DNA of 64,000 nucleotides from Fen-1364 sp049515135. GTDB lineage: Bacteria > Spirochaetota > Spirochaetia > SZUA-6 > Fen-1364. The stretch spans positions 1-64,000 of the forward strand of contig JBEKUJ010000018.1 of NCBI GenBank assembly GCA_049515135.1. Direction: 5' to 3'. How positions within the stretch are numbered: the stretch's first letter is position 1; each line of letters begins with the position of its first letter. The translations under genes were made by a program, and so were the position numbers. Under the pieces are notes generated by a model. It saw only the letters and a program-made list of their open reading frames with translations, was not told the origin of the DNA and did no database searches. Positions 59,270-64,000 of this stretch are shown piece by piece.

Positions 59270-61288
59270 TTACTGGTTCTGCTTGTTGAAGTTCTGCAGG
59301 GACTGAGAGTTTTTCTGGAGCGCGTCCAGCGAGCTCTGCATCTGGCCGTATTTCCTTTTCAATTCCGCCAGGTAATCATCCAGCTTCGACTTGTAGTCGT
59401 CGATGGAGCGGTTGTTCCTGGCTATCTGGTTGTCCAGATTGGTGACGCGCTGCGGATAGATGCCGGTGGTCTCAACGTAGGGCCGCAAAAGCGTGTCCAG
59501 GGAAAAGGCGGCCCCAGAATTGATGACGAGCCCCCCTGTCGTGTCGTTCCCGAAAAGCTGTTTCACAGCCTCCGGATGCTGGTCGATAGCCGTTGTGAGC
59601 TTGGCTTCGTCGATCTCCAGGTACCCCCGCAGCTTCGTGCGGTCAAGCGAGAGGGCGCCAGGGGCTCGGGCATCCGTTGAGATGCCGATCTGCGCGAGCA
59701 GGCGCATGTCCCGCCCCAGCGACGTGGAGTAGGGGTTCATCATGATGTTCTGCAGGGAGTTCTTCAGCTGCATGAGGGAAATCTCGCCCATGAGCAGCCC
59801 CATATCGTCCTGCGCTTTTTTCTTCTCCTCGTCGGTGAGATAGGAAGCGTCCTCGATGACCTGCGGATCCTTGCGGGTGAGGACGTCGATCTGCGTGATG
59901 GTGCGGTTGTACGCCCCCACCAGGTCCATGATCTGTTTCTTGATCCCTTCCACATCATGCTTGACGGTGAGCGTGACCGGACTGTCGCTGGGAGCCTTGA
60001 GGTTCAGCGTGACGCCCGGCAGAACGTCGTCGATGGTGTTGGAGGGACGCGTGACGTCGATTCCGTCGACGGAAATCACGGCGTCCCCCGCCTCGGCAAG
60101 CGCTTTCTTCGGCACATAGTCGCCCCGCTGGGTCTTGTCGTACAGCGAGATATCCTTCACGGAAAGGCGCCGGAAGGTGTTCCTGTTGCGCAGGTCGATG
60201 GCGCTCAGGCTTGATGCCTGCTCTCCCACGGGGATCTGTATCTTCTGGAAATCGGTTGTGTCCGACAACGGCGGGAGCGGGATCACCTGGCCGTCCGCTT
60301 CCATGAACAGCATCTGCAGGTCATCCACTTTCTCGGGCGGCTTCGGGGGGGTCCAGGGTGGAAGGGGTGTCCTTGACGGCTCGCTCTCGATCCGGATGCC
60401 CTGGAAATCGATGCCTCCCGTCGACGGAACGCTGGGTCCCGGCGGCGGCTGGACCTGCGCCTGCGGGGCTTCGGGGAGGCGCTCCACTTTCACCGAGAGC
60501 TCGAGGACCATATTCTTGCTCAGCGTCGCGGCGGGGCTCACCGGTACCTTGATCTCGGAGCCTGGATTGAGAGTGATGGTGCCGTTCTGGATCTGGATGG
60601 CTCCGGGCGCTGGAGGCGTGGTCCACGTGCTCACGGTTTTCTGATCCAGCTGGACCTGGCGGCTGGCAGTGAGAGACCTTTCCAGCATGCCGGCTTTCAC
60701 TCCGAGGTCAGCCGCGGCCCCCTGGAGCGTAAGGCGGTTTTTCACTCCCGTGACCTTGCCCTCGATGAGGAGCACCTGCGTGCTGGGGGTATCGTTGACG
60801 ACCGAGGCGGAAAGGAGGTCACCGCCTTTGGCGTTCAATGCATCCACGAAACCCTTGAGGGAGCCGCCCTTCCATGAAAGCCGGACTTCCTTGTCTCCGA
60901 CCCGGAACACATAGTCCCCCGGGTCCACGACGAAGTCGCGGGGGAGGGGCTGGGACAGGAACCGGTCCGCGGTGGCCACTTTTTTCACAAGGATCTGCTT
61001 CGTCTCCTCAAGGGCCTGCCGTGAGGCCGAGGCAACGAGCGTCTTCTCGTCGGAAGACGAAGCGATCCGGTCGTTGAACGGGTTCTGGAATCCGTACAGG
61101 GCGCGTGAGCTGTCCCGGAGGGTCGAAAGCCGGTGCGAGACGTCCATCCAGGAGCCCTTCTGCTGCTTCTCGAGGTCCACCTCCTTCTGCATGCGCTTCA
61201 GGGGCTCCCTCTTCGCCTCCATGAGGGCGTCGATTATCTTCTGAGTGTTGTACTTGTCATTGACGCCCGGGATGGCAAAATCGGACAT
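59270..61288 (-). CDS. fliD: Flagellar filament cap protein FliD
   Basis: A protein of 672 residues. N-terminal FliD pattern: KYNTQKIIDALMEAKREPLK (about 12-31) and STLRDSSRALYGFQNPFNDR. C-terminal: VGAYNRTITQIDVLTRKDPQ, MGLLMGEISLMQLKNSLQ, IGISTDARAPGALSLDRTKL and a final coiled coil ending NFNKQNQ. A Pro-rich stretch (about 275-325, including PQAQVQPPPGPSVPSTG) splits the exposed domain, an insertion relative to the shorter enterobacterial protein. The cap promotes flagellin folding at the filament tip. Confidence 0.92.
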   Translation of the reverse strand: MSDFAIPGVNDKYNTQKIIDALMEAKREPLKRMQKEVDLEKQQKGSWMDVSHRLSTLRDSSRALYGFQNPFNDRIASSSDEKTLVASASRQALEETKQILVKKVATADRFLSQPLPRDFVVDPGDYVFRVGDKEVRLSWKGGSLKGFVDALNAKGGDLLSASVVNDTPSTQVLLIEGKVTGVKNRLTLQGAAADLGVKAGMLERSLTASRQVQLDQKTVSTWTTPPAPGAIQIQNGTITLNPGSEIKVPVSPAATLSKNMVLELSVKVERLPEAPQAQVQPPPGPSVPSTGGIDFQGIRIESEPSRTPLPPWTPPKPPEKVDDLQMLFMEADGQVIPLPPLSDTTDFQKIQIPVGEQASSLSAIDLRNRNTFRRLSVKDISLYDKTQRGDYVPKKALAEAGDAVISVDGIDVTRPSNTIDDVLPGVTLNLKAPSDSPVTLTVKHDVEGIKKQIMDLVGAYNRTITQIDVLTRKDPQVIEDASYLTDEEKKKAQDDMGLLMGEISLMQLKNSLQNIMMNPYSTSLGRDMRLLAQIGISTDARAPGALSLDRTKLRGYLEIDEAKLTTAIDQHPEAVKQLFGNDTTGGLVINSGAAFSLDTLLRPYVETTGIYPQRVTNLDNQIARNNRSIDDYKSKLDDYLAELKRKYGQMQSSLDALQKNSQSLQNFNKQNQ

Positions 61289-61309
61289 CGTGCTGCCGCT
61301 TTTCCCCCT

Positions 61310-61348
61310 GCCACAGTACTTCTGTGGCGTTTCTACGGTACTCCGTAG
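61310..61348 (-). promoter_or_regulatory. Two tandem hairpins between flaG and fliD
   Basis: GCCACAG-TACTT-CTGTGGC (61310-61328) and CTACGG-TACT-CCGTAG (61333-61348) are perfect stems of 7 and 6 bp in the 79-base gap. They may separate flaG and fliD transcripts or modulate fliD translation, whose Shine-Dalgarno (GGGGGA) is unusually far from the ATG. Confidence 0.55.
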
Positions 61349-61367
61349 AGTGCCCCATCCGGCCCAG

Positions 61368-61709
61368 TCAGATCTTCTGGTCGACCAGCGCCCCGATGGT
61401 CTCCTTTATCCGAGCGATAAGATGCTGGATTTCCTCGGCGGGGATCTCCTTGATTACCCTATCGGTATCCCCGTCCACGACCTTGATGATCACCTGGTTG
61501 ATCTCGTCGTTGACAGACAGCTTGACGCGTCGGTTGAAAGCGAGAAAGGTCCTTTCAAGCGCCTTGGCCTGCGCTTCGATCTCCGAGCGTGACAGCTTCT
61601 CATCCGGCTGCGGACGCTGCTGCCGCTCGGGCGCTGCCCGGGGCTCCTTCATGAGCACATCCGGGACGGGATTCGATTTCAGAATCCCTGGTATTTCCAT
61701 GCTCATCAT
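61368..61709 (-). CDS. flaG: FlaG-family flagellar protein
   Basis: A protein of 113 residues. The conserved C-terminal half reads RVKLSVNDEINQVIIKVVDG and VIKEIPAEEIQHLIARI, the FlaG hallmark; the N-terminal half is a Pro/Gln/Arg-rich linker. FlaG influences filament length in several bacteria. ATG 61709 follows ATGGAGGTACA, and two further ATGs three and nine bases downstream are possible. It lies between fliD and the flagellin genes on the same strand. Confidence 0.86.
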   Translation of the reverse strand: MMSMEIPGILKSNPVPDVLMKEPRAAPERQQRPQPDEKLSRSEIEAQAKALERTFLAFNRRVKLSVNDEINQVIIKVVDGDTDRVIKEIPAEEIQHLIARIKETIGALVDQKI

Positions 61710-61736
61710 TGTACCTCCATGTACTGCACTGTCACA

Positions 61737-61759
61737 ATGAGGCATTTCCATTGCCTCAT
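61737..61759 (-). promoter_or_regulatory. GGA-loop hairpin in the flaG leader (CsrA-site candidate)
   Basis: ATGAGGCA and TGCCTCAT form a perfect 8-bp stem. On the minus strand the 7-base loop is ATGGAAA, presenting GGA. It lies 27 bases upstream of the flaG ATG, with the GGAGG Shine-Dalgarno in between. It could alternatively end the flagellin transcript. Confidence 0.55.
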
Positions 61760-61870
61760 CCAATAATGTGGGCGGGAGGGCGCGACCCCCCGCTCCCACC
61801 TGCTTCTCGGAAAAGGTGACGTCCAGTAACCTCTTCCGTCGGGAACGGTCCGACCCGAGGCAGTCCCTGT

Positions 61871-62725
61871 CTATGCCAGCAGCTGCAGCACAGACCTCGT
61901 CTTAAGGTTGGCCTGTGCCAGCATTGCCGTGCTGGACTGCATCAGGATCTGATTCTTCACGTAGTCAACCATCTGTGAGGCCATGTCTGTATCGCGAATC
62001 TGGGACTCCGCTGCCTGCATGTTCTCAGCAGCAACGGCAACTCCCCGTGCCGCCATCTCGAACCTGTTCTGATAGGCCCCGAGATCGGCGCGCTGCCGGG
62101 AGACCCGCCTCATTGCGTTGTCCACCGCACCGATGGTCTGGTTGGCCTTGTCGGGCGTTGAGATGGAAATCGACTGTCCACCTGCCTGGAGCCCGAGTGC
62201 CTGAGCGGTCATGGTGCCAATGAACACCTGCTTGCGCTGGTCCATGTTCGGCCCGATCTGGAAGAACATCTGCCTGGGCACCACGCCCCCCCCTGAGGGG
62301 TTGGCGAATGCGCCTGTCAGCATGTTCATTCCGTTGAATTGGGCATGCGACGCGATCCTGTTCACTTCGTCTACCAGCTGGGAGACTTCCACCTGGATCT
62401 GCATCCGGTCTTCATCCGAGTAGATGCCGTTGGCCGACTGGACGGCCAGCTCACGGAGCCGGTGCATGATGTCCTGGCTCTCCCCCATGTAGCCCTCGGT
62501 GGTCTGGATGAAGGACACCGCGTTCTCGATGTTCCTCTCCGCCTGATTGAGCCCGCGGATCTGGGAGCGGAGCTTCTCCGACACGGCCAGACCGGACGCG
62601 TCGTCTCCCGCCCTGTTGATCCGCAGCCCTGAGGACAATTTCTCGATGTCCTTGTTCAGGTCCACCTCATTGAACTTCACGGTTCGATTCGCGAACAGAG
62701 CGCTCATGTTGTGGTTTATAATCAT
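61871..62725 (-). CDS. flaB: Flagellar filament core flagellin FlaB (copy 1)
   Basis: A protein of 284 residues. It starts with the spirochaete signature MIINHNMSALFANR; the D0/D1 helices are clear (EKLSSGLRINRAGDDASGLA, SFIQTTEGYMGESQDIMHRL) and the C-terminus ends KTRSVLQLLA. No signal peptide, as expected for type III export. The central variable region is short, typical of periplasmic filaments. ATG 62725 follows AAGGAGG; the open frame continues upstream through leader DNA that is hairpin-rich and not coding-like. Confidence 0.95.
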   Translation of the reverse strand: MIINHNMSALFANRTVKFNEVDLNKDIEKLSSGLRINRAGDDASGLAVSEKLRSQIRGLNQAERNIENAVSFIQTTEGYMGESQDIMHRLRELAVQSANGIYSDEDRMQIQVEVSQLVDEVNRIASHAQFNGMNMLTGAFANPSGGGVVPRQMFFQIGPNMDQRKQVFIGTMTAQALGLQAGGQSISISTPDKANQTIGAVDNAMRRVSRQRADLGAYQNRFEMAARGVAVAAENMQAAESQIRDTDMASQMVDYVKNQILMQSSTAMLAQANLKTRSVLQLLA

Positions 62726-62730
62726 GAAAC

Positions 62731-62765
62731 CCTCCTTGACTGGATATGGAGGCATCCGTGCCTCC
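62731..62765 (-). promoter_or_regulatory. CsrA-type leader hairpin of flaB copy 1
   Basis: Minus-strand GGAGGC-ACGGAT-GCCTCC (62765-62748) is a perfect 6-bp stem with loop ACGGAT. It is followed after 10 bases by the Shine-Dalgarno AAGGAGG (62737-62731). GGA in a hairpin loop plus GGA in the ribosome site is the standard two-site CsrA arrangement. The 3' arm GCCTCC could also pair with the Shine-Dalgarno itself, giving an alternative closed structure. Confidence 0.65.
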
Positions 62766-62863
62766 CGCAGTACCTGCCATGTGTGCCGCCGGGGCTTTTT
62801 CACGGGAAGGAGTCGCGCCTTCCTTCCCACCGTTCCCATTTCCCCCGACCAACAGGGAAACGC

Positions 62864-63036
62864 GCCCTGCGCCGCAGCGCGAAGCGCCGCGGCGCACGGG
62901 CAGGGCTTCCCTTTTCCCGACACACTTCAGGAGGGTTTGTCTTTCAAAGAACAGAACGGAAAGCTATCCCTAGCACGGCGTAGCCGTGCGGGAGCACGCC
63001 ACGAGTGGCGTGCGCAGGGGGGCCACGGAGTGGCCC
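62864..63036 (-). repeat. Four hairpins between the two flagellin genes
   Basis: The 329-base gap contains no gene. Hairpins: 62864-62901 (GCGC-GAA-GCGC core, about 16 bp of stem with one mismatch and one bulge), 62973-62989 (GCACGGC-GTA-GCCGTGC), 62994-63013 (GCACGCCA-CGAG-TGGCGTGC) and 63020-63036 (GGGCCAC-GGA-GTGGCCC). The last three follow the upstream flagellin stop within 20-80 bases and probably end or protect its mRNA. Three of the four use a C(GNA)G triloop. Confidence 0.7.
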
Positions 63037-63054
63037 TCTTTCCAATGTACTCTT

Positions 63055-63915
63055 CTACTGGAGCAGCTGCAAGACCGTCCTCGGCTTGGCGTTCGCCTGC
63101 GCCAGCATGGCGGTGGCTGACTGCGTGATGATGGCGTTCTTCGTGTACTCCACCATCTCGGAAGCCATGTCGGCGTCGCGAATCCGCGACTCCGCCGCCT
63201 GCATGTTCTCTGCTCCCACGTCCAGGCCTTTCACGGCGTACTCGAGCCTGTTCTGGTAGGCCCCGAGGTCCGCCCTCTGCTTGTTGATCAGCTTCAGCCC
63301 GGCGTCCAGCTGCCCGATGGCGCGGTTGGCGCCGTCCGGAGTGGACATGGAGATGATCTGCCGGGTGCCGATCTGCCGGATGCCCAGGGCTTCGGAGGTC
63401 ATGGTGCCAATGAACACCCGCACGCGCTGGTCCATGTTGGCGCCAATCTGCAGCCACATGGAGGCGGTGATGATGTTCTCCCCCGCCGGTCGCGCGAAGC
63501 GCCCCGTGAGCATATTCATCCCGTTGAACTGAGCGTGCGACGCAATACGGTCCACCTCGTTGACGAGAGCGGATACCTCGACCTGGATCTGCATCCTGTC
63601 CTCATCCGTATAGATCCCGTTCGCCGACTGCACCGACAGCTCCCTCAACCTCTGGATGATGTCCTGGCTTTCCTGGAGATAGCCCTCCGTGGTCTGGATG
63701 AAGGAGATGCCGTTCGACGCATTGGTGCTTGCCTGGCGGAGACCGCGGATCTGTGACCGCAGCTTTTCCGACACGGCGAGCCCTGAGGCATCGTCGCCCG
63801 CGCGCGTTATCCTGCTCCCCGACGAGAGCTTTTCAATGCTCTTGTCGAGCGCAAGCCCGTTCACGTTCAACTGGCGTTCCGCGAACAGCGCGCTCATGTT
63901 GTGATTGATGATCAT
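63055..63915 (-). CDS. flaB: Flagellar filament core flagellin FlaB (copy 2)
   Basis: A protein of 286 residues, close paralogue of copy 1: MIINHNMSALFAERQLNVNG at the start, EKLSSGSRITRAGDDASGLA, SFIQTTEGYLQESQDIIQRL and a C-terminus RTVLQLLQ. Differences cluster in the central region (LTGRFARPAGENIITASMWL). Spirochaete filaments usually mix several FlaB isoforms around an FlaA sheath; no flaA is in this window. Starts with ATG after AGGGAGGAAACC. Confidence 0.95.
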   Translation of the reverse strand: MIINHNMSALFAERQLNVNGLALDKSIEKLSSGSRITRAGDDASGLAVSEKLRSQIRGLRQASTNASNGISFIQTTEGYLQESQDIIQRLRELSVQSANGIYTDEDRMQIQVEVSALVNEVDRIASHAQFNGMNMLTGRFARPAGENIITASMWLQIGANMDQRVRVFIGTMTSEALGIRQIGTRQIISMSTPDGANRAIGQLDAGLKLINKQRADLGAYQNRLEYAVKGLDVGAENMQAAESRIRDADMASEMVEYTKNAIITQSATAMLAQANAKPRTVLQLLQ

Positions 63916-63920
63916 GGTTT

Positions 63921-63957
63921 CCTCCCTGAAACTCCTGAAGTACTCCGCGCATCCTTG
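63921..63957 (-). promoter_or_regulatory. CsrA-site candidates in the flaB copy 2 leader
   Basis: On the minus strand, CAAGGATG (63957-63950) matches the core of the CsrA consensus CARGGAUG. It is followed by CGGAG, CAGGAG and the Shine-Dalgarno AGGGAGG (63927-63921), giving four GGA motifs in about 37 bases before the ATG. A clear hairpin around the first site is not evident beyond GC pairs. Confidence 0.5.
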
Positions 63958-64000
63958 CCCGGAGCCGCTTTCCGTGGGAGCTCCCCCTTTTCCGAAGGCG

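Noticed and set aside
62726..62923. N-terminal extension of flagellin copy 1
   Set aside because: Flagellins start MIINHN in this group; the upstream open frame runs through hairpin-rich leader DNA and would bury the Shine-Dalgarno AAGGAGG.
12000..64000. CRISPR arrays, rRNA genes or a replication origin
   Set aside because: No regularly spaced repeats, no rRNA-like sequence and no DnaA-box cluster with dnaA or gidA neighbours were seen.

Overview
The window comes from a GC-rich spirochaete. The strongest marker is the pair of FlaB-type flagellins at the right end, both starting MIINHNMSALFA, beside fliD, flaG, flgK, flgL, fliW and csrA. GlgC, a spirochaete-type 6-phosphofructokinase and an LplB/YtcP-type sugar ABC transporter fit this assignment.

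Layout. (1) Positions 1-11,900 are accessory DNA and look less GC-rich than the rest. They hold a truncated IS3-type transposase, three integron attC sites of almost equal length (116-118 bp) with small cassette genes between them, then scattered metabolic and detoxification genes (methyltransferase, VOC protein, flavoprotein, nitroreductase, PCMT, GYD protein, aminotransferase, MBL hydrolase). The block ends in two tyrosine recombinases and an excisionase-like protein next to a tRNA-Asn gene. At least two genes here are broken: a premature stop in a cassette gene and a frameshift in the nitroreductase. (2) 12,000-24,200 is core: amrS-metK, pfk-trpS, ftsH, a pseudo-receiver/PilZ protein, a secreted protein and mfd. 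(3) 24,200-32,900 is a signalling block: a lone receiver followed by a FapA/DUF342 protein, facing a likely minus-strand operon of glgC plus two very large PAS histidine kinases. (4) 33,000-36,500 holds the helicase-exonuclease pair MrfA-MrfB. (5) 36,500-46,100 is a beta-glucoside phosphorolysis locus: a GH94 enzyme and a ROK repressor, divergent from permease-permease-lipoprotein-GH94. (6) 46,100-50,400 is a tightly overlapping trxB / lipoate-family / GH3 / GNAT operon. (7) 50,450-64,000 is the flagellar filament region, with flgN-flgK-flgL-fliW-csrA on plus and HD-GYP, tsaB, tsaE, PilZ, hypothetical, fliD, flaG, flaB, flaB on minus.

The most interesting new signal is regulatory. FliW and CsrA are encoded beside the filament genes. 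The leaders of flaG and of one flagellin each contain a perfect hairpin with GGA in its loop just upstream of a GGA-containing Shine-Dalgarno sequence. The second flagellin leader has a close match to the CsrA consensus (CAAGGATG). Together they read as a CsrA-FliW filament-assembly checkpoint. The space between the two flagellins also carries four strong hairpins, several closed by C(GNA)G triloops.
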